From: Chloroflexales bacterium
GTDB lineage: Bacteria; Chloroflexota; Chloroflexia; Chloroflexales; Chloroflexaceae
DNA: 9,665 nt
Direction of reading: 5' to 3'
NCBI GenBank assembly: GCA_013336035.1
Contig: JAAXUL010000238.1
Location: forward strand, 1-9,665
Both the position numbers and the translations under genes were made by a program. Shown here in pieces: positions 1 through 7,494 of the stretch. Every line of letters starts with the position of its first letter. The stretch's first letter is position 1. The notes beneath the pieces are model-generated. The model had not been told where the DNA came from, did no database searches, and worked only from the letters and a program-made list of their open reading frames with translations.

Positions 1-798
1 CTCGCCCTGCCCGCCATCCTCATCGCCGGCGCGCTCATGCTCTGGGAGCAGGCGGCGCTCGCCGCCGACCTGCGCGGCCTGGCGGCCACGGTGGCCGCCG
101 CCGTTAGCGAAGCTGACGCGAAGCGTTTGCCCGACGCCAAGCTCGAGGTGGCCGACGGGGCCTGGGGCGAGCTATGCCACGCGCTGAACCGGCTGCTCCA
201 GCAGCGCCGGGCCGAGCAGCGCCTGCGCCATATGCTGCCGGCCCTGCCCGTGGCCGGCGCGGCGCGTCTGGCCGATATGAGCCTGCCTCAGGACGGCTTG
301 CCCTGCGATGTGGCCGTGCTGGCCCTGGCCGGGCGGGGCGACTCGGTCGCCCATCTGCGCGATACGGCCTACACCGCGCTCTACCAGGCCCAGCTCTACG
401 ACGCCCTGCTCGCCCGCTGGGGCGAGGGGGTCGTGCTGATCTTCGGCGTGCTTGGCCAGCAGGATGGCCCCGCGGCGCTGCGGGGAGCTCACCACGCCGC
501 CCAGGCCTTCGCCAGCGCCTGGTCTGCTAGCCCGCCTGGACAGCGCCCCCGCCTCATCCTCGCCAGCGGCCAGGGGCGTGTTGTCGTGCTCCCCGGGCTG
601 GGCCTCACCGTTGTCGGCGCCCCCATCGAGCAGGCCCTTGCGCTCCAGAGCCTTGCCGGCGATGAGGTGCTAGTCTGCAACGAGGACGCCTATCTGGGCC
701 TGCGGCGCCTCGGCTTCGCGCCCGCCCGTCCGGCCGCCCGCCTGCCCGCTGGCGCCGCCCATCCCCCGGCCTTCGTGGTTCCCCTCCAGGGTAAGTAG
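1..798 (+). CDS. HAMP-like membrane protein with degenerate class III cyclase homology domain (5' truncated)
   Basis: The reading frame is open from the first base, so the start lies outside the window; 265 codons plus the stop are visible. Counting from the first visible codon, residues 1-15 (LALPAILIAGALMLW) look like the end of a membrane helix. Residues about 18-70 resemble a HAMP linker (LEVADGAWGELCHALNRLL). Residues about 100-235 follow the class III adenylate/guanylate cyclase fold: VAVLALAGRG sits where cyclases have VTVLFADIRGF, GEGVVLIFG matches GDGVMAVFG, and LTVVGAPIEQALALQSLAG matches the YTVIGDTVNLAARLQ region, followed by EVLVCNEDAY. The first metal-binding aspartate is replaced by alanine and the second by glutamate, so I infer a non-catalytic sensor or scaffold domain. 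The family assignment rests on eye alignment. It appears to be transcribed separately from the S1 gene downstream, which has its own promoter. Confidence 0.6.
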   Translation, partial: LALPAILIAGALMLWEQAALAADLRGLAATVAAAVSEADAKRLPDAKLEVADGAWGELCHALNRLLQQRRAEQRLRHMLPALPVAGAARLADMSLPQDGLPCDVAVLALAGRGDSVAHLRDTAYTALYQAQLYDALLARWGEGVVLIFGVLGQQDGPAALRGAHHAAQAFASAWSASPPGQRPRLILASGQGRVVVLPGLGLTVVGAPIEQALALQSLAGDEVLVCNEDAYLGLRRLGFAPARPAARLPAGAAHPPAFVVPLQGK

Positions 799-838
799 CT
801 GTACTCCGCATCACAACGCCCTGGATGGGCATATACCC

Positions 839-867
839 TTGCGCTTTGACCAGCAGCGACGTATAAT
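839..867 (+). promoter_or_regulatory. Promoter for the rpsA–clpC unit
   Basis: A perfect -10 TATAAT lies at 862-867, with TTGCGC at 839-844 exactly 17 bp upstream as a partial -35. It sits in the intergenic space just before the S1 gene. Initiation near 874 would give a leader of about 62 nt. A TTGACC at 846-851 is too close to the -10 to be its partner. The -10 is followed by GC, giving TATAATGC, as in the two other promoters of this window. Confidence 0.7.
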
Positions 868-923
868 GCAGACGACTGTTTTTATATTCCTAGTCGCGTC
901 TTCGGGGGTCCGTCGCTCTGTAC

Positions 924-929
924 GAAGGA
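924..929 (+). promoter_or_regulatory. Ribosome binding site of rpsA
   Basis: GAAGGA lies six bases before the ATG at 936. This supports 936 rather than the in-frame ATG at 948. The site partly overlaps the 3' arm (928-932) of a possible short stem. Confidence 0.6.
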
Positions 930-935
930 CGGCGC

Positions 936-2150
936 ATGGAAGAACTGATGGGGAACGCTGCCGGCTCTGACGCGCCAATCGCGCCTGGAAGCGTCGAGAA
1001 TGGCATTGCCCTCGAGGCTGAGGACCTGGCTCTGATGGAGCAGTTCCTCAGAGATCCCGCGCACGACTACCGTAACCTGAAGTACGGGGACACGGTCGAC
1101 GGTAAGATCATGCGCGTCGACCGCGACGAGATCCTGGTCGATATTGGCGCCAAGGCCGAGGGGATCGTCCCCTCGCGCGAGATGCAGTCCCTCGCCCCCG
1201 AGGATCGGGTCGCCCTGCAGGTCGGCGATCTCCTCCTGGTCTTCGTCGTGCAGTCCGAGGATAAAGAGGGCCGCGCCATCCTGTCGGTCGATAAGGCCCG
1301 CCAGGAGCGCAGCTGGCGCGTGCTGCAGACGGCCTTCGAGAAGGGCGATGTGATCACTGCCCGGGTGGTCAACTATAATAAGGGCGGCCTGCTTGTCAAC
1401 CTCGATGGCGTGCGCGGCTTCGTGCCCGCCTCGCAGGTCACCGGCATCAGCCGCGGCCCCGACACCCAGAAGCAGTCGGATATGGCCAAGATGGTCAACA
1501 CCGATCTGTCGCTCAAGGTGATTGAGATCAACCGCAACCGCAACCGGCTCATCCTCTCTGAGCGCCAGGCCGTTCAGGAGTCGCGCGAGATCAAGAAGGA
1601 CGAGCTGCTCGCCCGCCTCCAGGAGGGTGACGTCCGCACCGGCACTGTCAGCTCGGTCTGCGACTTCGGCGCCTTCGTCGATATCGGCGGCGCCGACGGC
1701 CTCGTCCATCTCTCCGAGATCTCGTGGAGCCGGGTCAAGCACCCTGGCGAGGTGCTCAAGGTCGGCGACAAGGTGCAGGTCTATATCCTCAGCATCGATA
1801 ACGAGCGCAAGCGTATCGCCCTGTCGATCAAGCGCACCCAGAGCGAGCCCTGGACCAGGGCCGGCGAGCGTTACCAGCTCGGCCAGATCGTCGAGGGCAC
1901 GATCACTCAGCTCGCCTCGTTCGGGGCCTTCGCCCGGATCGAAGACGGCATCGAGGGCCTGATCCATATCTCCGAGATGGGCGACGAGCGCATCCAGCAC
2001 CCGAAGGAGGTCGTCGCCGAGGGCCAGGTTATCCAGGCCCGCATCATCCGCATCGACCCGGCCCGCAAGCGGATGGGCCTGAGCCTCCGCCTCCAGCGCG
2101 AGGTTGGCGAAGAGGAAGCCGCCGACCTCGAGCCCCCCACGGAGGAGTAG
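936..2150 (+). CDS. rpsA: 30S ribosomal protein S1 (four S1 domains)
   Basis: S1 binds mRNA and helps load it on the small ribosomal subunit. The 404-residue protein carries four OB-fold S1 repeats at about residues 49-120, 135-210, 228-299 and 314-386. Repeats 3 and 4 show the canonical pattern (FGAFVDIGGADGLVHLSEIS and FGAFARIEDGIEGLIHISEM, each followed by a basic KRI/KRMxLS strand end). Repeat 2 has the S1-specific form KGGLLVNLDGVRGFVPASQ. Both ends are acidic. Four repeats match the shorter S1 forms of Gram-positive-like lineages rather than the six-repeat proteobacterial protein, so a general S1-domain RNA-binding role is a possible alternative. The start at 936 is preceded by GAAGGA at 924-929, six bases upstream. 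The gene has its own promoter and is followed after 38 bp by clpC without a visible terminator, so the two are probably cotranscribed. Confidence 0.88.
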   Translation: MEELMGNAAGSDAPIAPGSVENGIALEAEDLALMEQFLRDPAHDYRNLKYGDTVDGKIMRVDRDEILVDIGAKAEGIVPSREMQSLAPEDRVALQVGDLLLVFVVQSEDKEGRAILSVDKARQERSWRVLQTAFEKGDVITARVVNYNKGGLLVNLDGVRGFVPASQVTGISRGPDTQKQSDMAKMVNTDLSLKVIEINRNRNRLILSERQAVQESREIKKDELLARLQEGDVRTGTVSSVCDFGAFVDIGGADGLVHLSEISWSRVKHPGEVLKVGDKVQVYILSIDNERKRIALSIKRTQSEPWTRAGERYQLGQIVEGTITQLASFGAFARIEDGIEGLIHISEMGDERIQHPKEVVAEGQVIQARIIRIDPARKRMGLSLRLQREVGEEEAADLEPPTEE

Positions 2151-2178
2151 CCTGCGGTTGTTCCCTGGGATAGCTAGT

Positions 2179-2182
2179 GGAG
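2179..2182 (+). promoter_or_regulatory. Ribosome binding site deciding the clpC start
   Basis: GGAG is six bases before the ATG at 2189. A GTG at 2177 is also in frame, but it overlaps this site and would add only four residues (MENT) before the family-like start MSDLYSKFTKRA. The ATG is therefore preferred. Confidence 0.6.
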
Positions 2183-2188
2183 AACACA

Positions 2189-4726
2189 ATGTCTGACCTC
2201 TACAGTAAGTTTACGAAGCGGGCCAAGCAGGTGCTACAGCTCGCGCATGAAGAGGCGCGCTCATTCAACCACCCCTATATAGGCACCGAGCATATCCTCC
2301 TCGGCCTCATCCGCGAGAGCGAGGGGATCGCGGCGCGCGTCCTCGACGATCTGGGGGTCAAGCTGGCCCAGGCCCGCAGCGCCGTAGAGTTCATCGTCGG
2401 AATGGGCGAGGGTACGCCCGTCACCGACCAGGAGCTCACCGCCCGCGCTCAGAAAGTGATTAAGTACGCGATCGAGGAGGCGAGCCGCCTCAACCACCAC
2501 TATATCGGCACCGAGCATCTGCTGCTGGGCCTCGTCCGCAACGGCGAGGGCGTGGCCACCGGGGTGCTCGACATCATGGGCGTCAGCCTCGAGCAGGTGC
2601 GCAACCAGGTGATGCGCGTGCTGCGCCACGGCACCGCGGGCACCGCCGAGCAGCGCGCCGGTGTCCCTGGCCAGGCCGCCGCCCAGCGCCAGTCGAAGAC
2701 GCCCTACCTCGACGCCCTCGGCACCGACCTGACCGAGATGGCCGAGGCCGGCCGCCTTGACCCGATCATTGGCCGCCAGCACGAGATCGAGCGCGTCATC
2801 CAGATTCTCAGCCGCCGCACCAAGAACAACCCGGCCCTGATCGGCGAGCCCGGCGTCGGCAAGACGGCTATCGTCGAGGGCCTGGCCCAGCGGATTATCC
2901 AGGGCGATGTGCCCGACAGCATCAAGGGCAAGCGCGTCGTCACGCTCGATATGGGCGCCCTGGTGGCCGGCACGAAGTACCGTGGCCAGTTCGAGGAGCG
3001 CCTCAAGCGCGTGATCGACGAGATTAAAGAGACGCGCTGCATCCTCTTCATCGACGAGTTCCACACGATCATCGGCGCCGGCGGGGCCGAGGGCACCCTC
3101 GACGCCGCCAACATCCTCAAGCCCGCCCTGAGCCGCGGCGAGCTGCAGACGATCGGCGCGACTACCCTCGACGAGTACCGCAAGTATATCGAGCGTGACG
3201 CTGCCCTCGAGCGCCGCTTCCAGCCAGTCCAGGTCGATGAGCCCACCCTCGAGGATACGGTGCTCATCCTGCGCGGTATCAAGTCGCGCTACGAGGACTT
3301 CCACCAGCTCCAGATCAGCGACGAGGCGATCAAGGCCGCCGCGGCCCTCTCGGCTCGCTATGTGCCCGACCGCCAGCTGCCCGATAAGGCCATCGACCTG
3401 ATCGACGAGGCCGCCAGCCGCGTGCGCATGTACCGCAGCGCTACCCCGCCTCAGCTCCGTGACGCCCTGCGCGGCCTCGAGGCCCTGCGCAAAGAGCGCG
3501 AGGCCGCCCTCGAGGATAAGCAGTTCGACCTCGCCAGCGACCTGCGCGAGCGCGAGGAGCGCATGCAGGGCCGCATCACGGCCATTGAGGCCGATATCGG
3601 GGCCGCCGGCGGCGAGGACCGTATCGCCGAGCGCCCCTACGTCACCGAGGAGGATATCGCCGAGGTGGTCGGTATGTGGACGGGCATCCCCGTCACCCGC
3701 CTCAAGGGCGACGAGACCATGCGCCTGATGCAGATGGAGGACTTCCTGCACAACCGCGTCGTCGGTCAGCAGGAGGCCATCGTCACTATCTCGAAGGCCG
3801 TTCGGCGCGCTCGTGCCGGCCTGAAGGACCCTAAGCGCCCCATCGGCAGCTTTATCTTCCTCGGCCCCACCGGCGTCGGCAAGACCGAGCTGGCTAAGAC
3901 CCTGGCCGAGTTCATGTTCGGCTCTGAGGAGAGCCTGATCAAGATCGATATGTCCGAGTTCCAGGAGCGCCACACTACCTCGCGCCTGGTCGGCTCGCCC
4001 CCCGGCTACGTCGGTTACGGCGAGGGCGGCCAGCTCACCGATGCGGTGCGCCGCAAGCCCTACAGCGTGGTCCTCTTCGACGAGATCGAGAAGGCCCACC
4101 CGGACGCCTTCAACCTGCTGCTCCAGGTGCTCGAGGACGGCAACCTCACCGACGGCAAGGGCCGCAAGGTTGACTTCCGCAACACGATCATCATCATGAC
4201 CTCGAACGTCGGCACCGAGCATATCCGCCGCGCCAGCCGGATCGGCTTCGGCGGCAACGCCGACGAGATCGACCAGACCGACATGCGTCGCAAGGTCGAT
4301 GATGCGCTCAAGGCCCTGTTCCGCCCCGAGTTCCTCAACCGCATCGACGCGACGATCATCTTCCACCCCCTGACCAACCAGGAGATCCAGCAGATCACAA
4401 CCCTGATGCTCAGGCGGGTGCAGCGGCAGCTCGACGAGCACCAGATGCGCCTCGACGTCCGCCAGGACGGCCTCGACCTCCTGGCCAGGCGCGGCTACGA
4501 CCCGGCCTTCGGCGCTCGCCCCCTGCGCCGGATCATCACGAACCTGATCGAGGACCCTCTGGCCGAGGGCCTGCTCGATGGGCGCTTCCTAGAGGGCGAT
4601 ACGATCGTGGTCAACACCGAGGGCGACGATCTGCTTCTGCGCTCGCAGCGTCAGATCGAGAGCGATAGCCAGGTCCAGGTCGCTGAGACGCCCACCCCCG
4701 AAGAGAGCCCGGCTCTGGTGGAGTAG
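2189..4726 (+). CDS. clpC: ATP-dependent Clp protease ATP-binding subunit ClpC
   Basis: ClpC is a hexameric AAA+ unfoldase that threads proteins into the ClpP protease. The protein has 845 residues, a normal family length. The N-domain (about 1-146) has two repeats, each with a YIGTEHxLLGL segment; E34 and E109 align with the phosphoarginine-binding glutamates of Bacillus ClpC (E32, E106). The first AAA+ domain has Walker A GEPGVGKT (219-226), Walker B ILFIDE (285-290), pore loop GTKYRGQFEERL from 261 and arginines R342/R343. A short UVR-type middle segment (about 434-465) separates ClpC from ClpB, whose middle domain is much longer. The second AAA+ domain has Walker A GPTGVGKT (559-566), Walker B VVLFDE (627-632), pore loop GSPPGYVGYGEGG (602-614), FRPEFLNRID (711-720) and GARPLRR (775-781). 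The tripeptide IGF at 685-687 is the expected ClpP docking loop. No ctsR, mcsA or mcsB adjoins the gene; it appears to depend on the S1 promoter upstream. Confidence 0.96.
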   Translation: MSDLYSKFTKRAKQVLQLAHEEARSFNHPYIGTEHILLGLIRESEGIAARVLDDLGVKLAQARSAVEFIVGMGEGTPVTDQELTARAQKVIKYAIEEASRLNHHYIGTEHLLLGLVRNGEGVATGVLDIMGVSLEQVRNQVMRVLRHGTAGTAEQRAGVPGQAAAQRQSKTPYLDALGTDLTEMAEAGRLDPIIGRQHEIERVIQILSRRTKNNPALIGEPGVGKTAIVEGLAQRIIQGDVPDSIKGKRVVTLDMGALVAGTKYRGQFEERLKRVIDEIKETRCILFIDEFHTIIGAGGAEGTLDAANILKPALSRGELQTIGATTLDEYRKYIERDAALERRFQPVQVDEPTLEDTVLILRGIKSRYEDFHQLQISDEAIKAAAALSARYVPDRQLPDKAIDLIDEAASRVRMYRSATPPQLRDALRGLEALRKEREAALEDKQFDLASDLREREERMQGRITAIEADIGAAGGEDRIAERPYVTEEDIAEVVGMWTGIPVTRLKGDETMRLMQMEDFLHNRVVGQQEAIVTISKAVRRARAGLKDPKRPIGSFIFLGPTGVGKTELAKTLAEFMFGSEESLIKIDMSEFQERHTTSRLVGSPPGYVGYGEGGQLTDAVRRKPYSVVLFDEIEKAHPDAFNLLLQVLEDGNLTDGKGRKVDFRNTIIIMTSNVGTEHIRRASRIGFGGNADEIDQTDMRRKVDDALKALFRPEFLNRIDATIIFHPLTNQEIQQITTLMLRRVQRQLDEHQMRLDVRQDGLDLLARRGYDPAFGARPLRRIITNLIEDPLAEGLLDGRFLEGDTIVVNTEGDDLLLRSQRQIESDSQVQVAETPTPEESPALVE

Positions 4727-4751
4727 CGGCTGCCGCCGCACGGGCGACTAT

Positions 4752-4781
4752 CGAAGGGGCGCAGCAGGCTGCGCCCCTTCG
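4752..4781 (+). terminator. Perfect 13-bp hairpin after clpC
   Basis: The left arm CGAAGGGGCGCAG (4752-4764) pairs perfectly with CTGCGCCCCTTCG (4769-4781) around a four-base loop CAGG. It lies 25 bp after the clpC stop and about 70 bp before the radA promoter, the right place for an intrinsic terminator. There is no T tract after the stem (GCGTTAGCC follows), so it may be a T-less terminator or a 3'-end stabilising hairpin. Confidence 0.65.
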
Positions 4782-4848
4782 GCGTTAGCCCCTTACTTCC
4801 TCTATATGCGAACAAATATTCGAAAGAGGCCCGCGCCGCATAGGCGCG

Positions 4849-4857
4849 TGGTATAAT
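4849..4857 (+). promoter_or_regulatory. Extended -10 promoter of radA
   Basis: TGGTATAAT combines the extended -10 TG (4849-4850) with a perfect TATAAT (4852-4857). No good -35 is seen 16-18 bp upstream. The ATG of radA begins at 4864, seven bases after the end of the -10, where transcription is expected to start. The message is probably leaderless. Confidence 0.75.
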
Positions 4858-4863
4858 GCCCCT

Positions 4864-6231
4864 ATGGCGAAGCCACGCACCATCTTTGTCTGCCAGCAGT
4901 GCGGCGCCCAGCAGACCCGCTGGATGGGCAAGTGCCCCGATTGCGGCACCTGGGACAGCCTCGTCGAGCAGGTCGAGGCTACGCCCGGCGGCCGGGGCAG
5001 CATCCGCGAGAGCGGCAGCGCCGGCGCTCGCCCTATCCGCCTGCGCGACGTGCCCATCGGCGGCTTCCAGCGCCTCCCCGTCTACACCGAGGAGCTCTCC
5101 CGCGTCCTCGGTGGCGGCCTGGTGCCCGGCTCGGTCGTGCTGATCGGCGGCGATCCTGGCGTCGGGAAGTCCACCATCCTGGGCCAGGTGGCGGCCCACT
5201 TCGCCGCCAAAGTCGGCACGGCGCTCTACGTCAGCGCCGAGGAGTCGGCCCAGCAGATCAAGCTGCGCGCCGAGCGCCTCGGTATGGACGCCGACGACCT
5301 CTACGTCTACTCCGAGACCTCCCTCGACACCATCCTGCAGCAGATCCGCGAGCTGCGCCCCGGCATGGTGATCGTCGACTCGATCCAGACGGTCTACCTC
5401 GAGGAGCTGAGCAGCGCCGCCGGCAGCGTCTCGCAGGTGCGCGAGGGCGCCCTGCGCCTGATGCAGCTCGCCAAGGAGCTCGGCATCCCCATCTTCCTGG
5501 TGGGCCACGTTACCAAAGAAGGCGCCATCGCCGGGCCCCGCGTGCTCGAGCATATCGTCGATGTGGTGCTCTACCTCGAGGGCGACCGCTTCCACCAGTA
5601 CCGCCTGCTGCGCGGCGTGAAGAACCGCTTCGGCTCGACCAACGAGGTCGGCGTCTTCGAGATGGCCGGCGACGGCATGCGCGAGGTGCCCAACCCCTCG
5701 CAGGTCTTCCTGGCCGAGCGCAGCGTCGGCAGCCCCGGCTCGACCGTGGCCGTGATGATGGAGGGCACCCGCCCGCTGCTGGTCGAGGTCCAGGCCCTCA
5801 CCTCGACCACGGGCAGCGCCCAGCCCCGCCGCACCACCAACGGCTTCGACCTCAACCGCCTGCTGATGCTCACGGCGGTGCTCACGAAGCGGGTCGGCCT
5901 GCCGCTCTTTAATCAGGATCTATACGTCAACATTGTCGGCGGGCTGCGCATCGGCGAGCCCGCCGCCGACCTGGCCGTGGCCGTGGCCATCGCCTCGTCA
6001 TATCGCAACCAGCGCATCGAGAGCGACCTGGTGCTGGTCGGTGAGGTGGGCCTCTCAGGCGAGCTGCGCAGCGTTAGCCAGCTCGACCGGCGCCTCGCCG
6101 AGGCGGCTAAGCTCGGCTTCACCCGGGCCGTCGTGCCCGCGACCGCCCCGGCCGGCGCGCTTAGCGGCCTGAGCCAGATGCCCGCCCGCTCGCTGGCTGA
6201 GGTGGTTGATCTGTTGGCCCGCAAGCAATAG
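4864..6231 (+). CDS. radA: DNA repair protein RadA (Sms), branch-migration ATPase
   Basis: RadA is a RecA-like, DnaB-like ATPase that drives branch migration of recombination intermediates. The 455-residue protein is of normal length and complete. It begins with a four-cysteine zinc finger (C10, C13, C24, C27). The ATPase core follows, with Walker A GGDPGVGKST (95-104), Walker B MVIVDS (168-173) and the RadA-specific motif KNRFGS (253-258). The C-terminal part (about 280-455) is the Lon-protease-like domain, with GGLRIGEPAADLAVAVAIAS and VGEVGLSGELR. The ATG at 4864 puts the zinc finger at the usual distance from the N-terminus. No ribosome binding site precedes it because the promoter -10 ends only six bases upstream. 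The PIN-TRAM gene follows after 39 bp with no terminator or promoter visible, suggesting cotranscription. Confidence 0.95.
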   Translation: MAKPRTIFVCQQCGAQQTRWMGKCPDCGTWDSLVEQVEATPGGRGSIRESGSAGARPIRLRDVPIGGFQRLPVYTEELSRVLGGGLVPGSVVLIGGDPGVGKSTILGQVAAHFAAKVGTALYVSAEESAQQIKLRAERLGMDADDLYVYSETSLDTILQQIRELRPGMVIVDSIQTVYLEELSSAAGSVSQVREGALRLMQLAKELGIPIFLVGHVTKEGAIAGPRVLEHIVDVVLYLEGDRFHQYRLLRGVKNRFGSTNEVGVFEMAGDGMREVPNPSQVFLAERSVGSPGSTVAVMMEGTRPLLVEVQALTSTTGSAQPRRTTNGFDLNRLLMLTAVLTKRVGLPLFNQDLYVNIVGGLRIGEPAADLAVAVAIASSYRNQRIESDLVLVGEVGLSGELRSVSQLDRRLAEAAKLGFTRAVVPATAPAGALSGLSQMPARSLAEVVDLLARKQ

Positions 6232-6270
6232 ACGCTCTCTGCGCGCCTGTTCGATGTCGGGCGAAACCAT

Positions 6271-7368
6271 ATGAAAGTCAGCCTCAACTTCGTGGCGCGG
6301 ATCGTGGGCATGCTGGCCCTGGCCTATATAGGCTGGTCCGTTGGCCGCTCCCTCTCGAGCCCCCGCCCCGATGAGCTGCAGCAGTTCGCCACCCAGCTGC
6401 TCACCCTCGCTGGCGCCGGCCTCGGCCTGCTCGTCACTCCGCGCCTGACGATCGACCCGATCGGTGACCTGCTGCGCCGCTCGCGCAGCGTGCCCCTGCC
6501 CGATCTGCTGCTGGTGGGCGCCGGGGCAATGATCGGCCTCGTCTTTGCCGTACTGCTGGCCGTGCCCCTGTCGAGCCTGCCCGCCCCCTTCAGCCAGTTC
6601 CTGCCCCTCGTGGCCGCCGGGGCCCTCGCCTATGTCGGCGGCTCGATCTTTTCCGTGCGCCGCCACGATATGGCCGAGCTGCTCAAGGGCCTGCGCCCAC
6701 GGCTGGACGCCCAGTCCCTGCCCGCCCCCGACAGCGTGCCGCCGCCCCCTCGGCGCCTGCTGCTCGATACCAGCGCCATTATCGACGGGCGGATCGCCGC
6801 CGTCGTTCGCACGGGCTTCCTCGAGGGCAGCCTGATCGTGCCTGCCTTTGTGCTCGCCGAGCTGCAGCAGCTGGCCGATTCGGCCGACGACCTGCGGCGC
6901 AGCAAGGGCCGCCGCGGCCTCGAGCTGCTCAACGAGATGCAGCGCCAGTCGCCCCTGCCCGTCGAGGTGGTCAACGTCGAGGTCTCCGGGGCCACCAAGG
7001 TCGATGACAAGCTTGTGGCCCTGGCCCGCCAGTACGGCTGTCCGATCATCACCAATGATTTCAACCTCAACAAGGTCGCCGCCCTCCAGGGCGTCAAGGT
7101 GCTCAGCCTGAATATATTGAGCGAGGCCGTGCGCCCGCTGGTCATCCAGGAGCAGCGCCTCATGCTGACGATCCGCAACGAGGGCAACGCGCGCCAGCAG
7201 GGCGTCGGCTACCTTGATGACGGCACCCCCGTGATCGTCGAGGACGCCCGCCACCTGATCGGCCAGTCCGCCGAGGTCGTCGTCACACGCCTGCACCAGA
7301 CCCAGACCGGCCGCCTCGTCTTCGCCACGCTCGCGCCCAGCCCGCAGCCAGCCGCCAGCTCGCCGTAA
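6271..7368 (+). CDS. Membrane-anchored PIN-TRAM domain protein, putative RNase (YacL family)
   Basis: The 365-residue protein matches the length and plan of Bacillus YacL. About four hydrophobic segments occupy residues 8-26, 42-57, 79-100 and 107-127. A proline-rich linker (150-160) is followed by a PIN nuclease domain (about 162-285) and a TRAM RNA-binding domain (about 288-352). The PIN acidic residues are all visible: D166 in LLLDTSAIIDGR, E197 in VLAELQQL, D245/D246 in TKVDDKLVALA and D263 in ITNDFNLNKVA. The family is therefore expected to be a metal-dependent RNase held at the inner face of the membrane, but its substrate is not known from the sequence. The gene follows radA by 39 bp, as in the Firmicutes clpC–radA–disA–yacL region, with disA missing. 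The start is preceded by only a weak ribosome binding site. Confidence 0.88.
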   Translation: MKVSLNFVARIVGMLALAYIGWSVGRSLSSPRPDELQQFATQLLTLAGAGLGLLVTPRLTIDPIGDLLRRSRSVPLPDLLLVGAGAMIGLVFAVLLAVPLSSLPAPFSQFLPLVAAGALAYVGGSIFSVRRHDMAELLKGLRPRLDAQSLPAPDSVPPPPRRLLLDTSAIIDGRIAAVVRTGFLEGSLIVPAFVLAELQQLADSADDLRRSKGRRGLELLNEMQRQSPLPVEVVNVEVSGATKVDDKLVALARQYGCPIITNDFNLNKVAALQGVKVLSLNILSEAVRPLVIQEQRLMLTIRNEGNARQQGVGYLDDGTPVIVEDARHLIGQSAEVVVTRLHQTQTGRLVFATLAPSPQPAASSP

Positions 7369-7494
7369 CTCCAGGCGAAGGACTAAAGACGAAGGCCGGC
7401 TAGAGGCGCTCGAATGGCCTATGCGCTTTGAGTATGTCTGGGAGCTTTGTTCGGGCTTTCGCCCTTCATCACTGGTCGAGGGTCTACTACATCT

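Noticed and set aside
818..830. GCCC-TGGAT-GGGC hairpin after the cyclase-like gene as a terminator
   Set aside because: Only four base pairs with no T tract; too weak to call.
1374..1379. TATAAT inside rpsA
   Set aside because: It encodes NYNKG in a conserved S1 strand turn and no supporting promoter element is present.
882..2189. A 435-codon open frame on the minus strand opposite rpsA
   Set aside because: Same cause: it mirrors the S1 codons and has no recognisable domain or start signal.
2278..2590. Internal repeat (YIGTEHxLLGL twice) in clpC as a recent duplication
   Set aside because: The two-repeat N-domain is normal for the Clp family.
2261..4441. A 726-codon open frame on the minus strand opposite clpC
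   Set aside because: clpC is certain on the + strand. Long antisense frames arise when third positions are nearly all G or C, and the translated product is low-complexity with no family motif.
4651..5595. A minus-strand open frame running from the clpC end across the gap into radA
   Set aside because: It crosses the terminator hairpin and the radA promoter and mirrors the coding strand of both genes; no motif supports it.
7483..7494. TCTACT six bases before the dtd ATG, which would give a leaderless start like radA
   Set aside because: It matches only four of six -10 bases and has no TG extension or -35.
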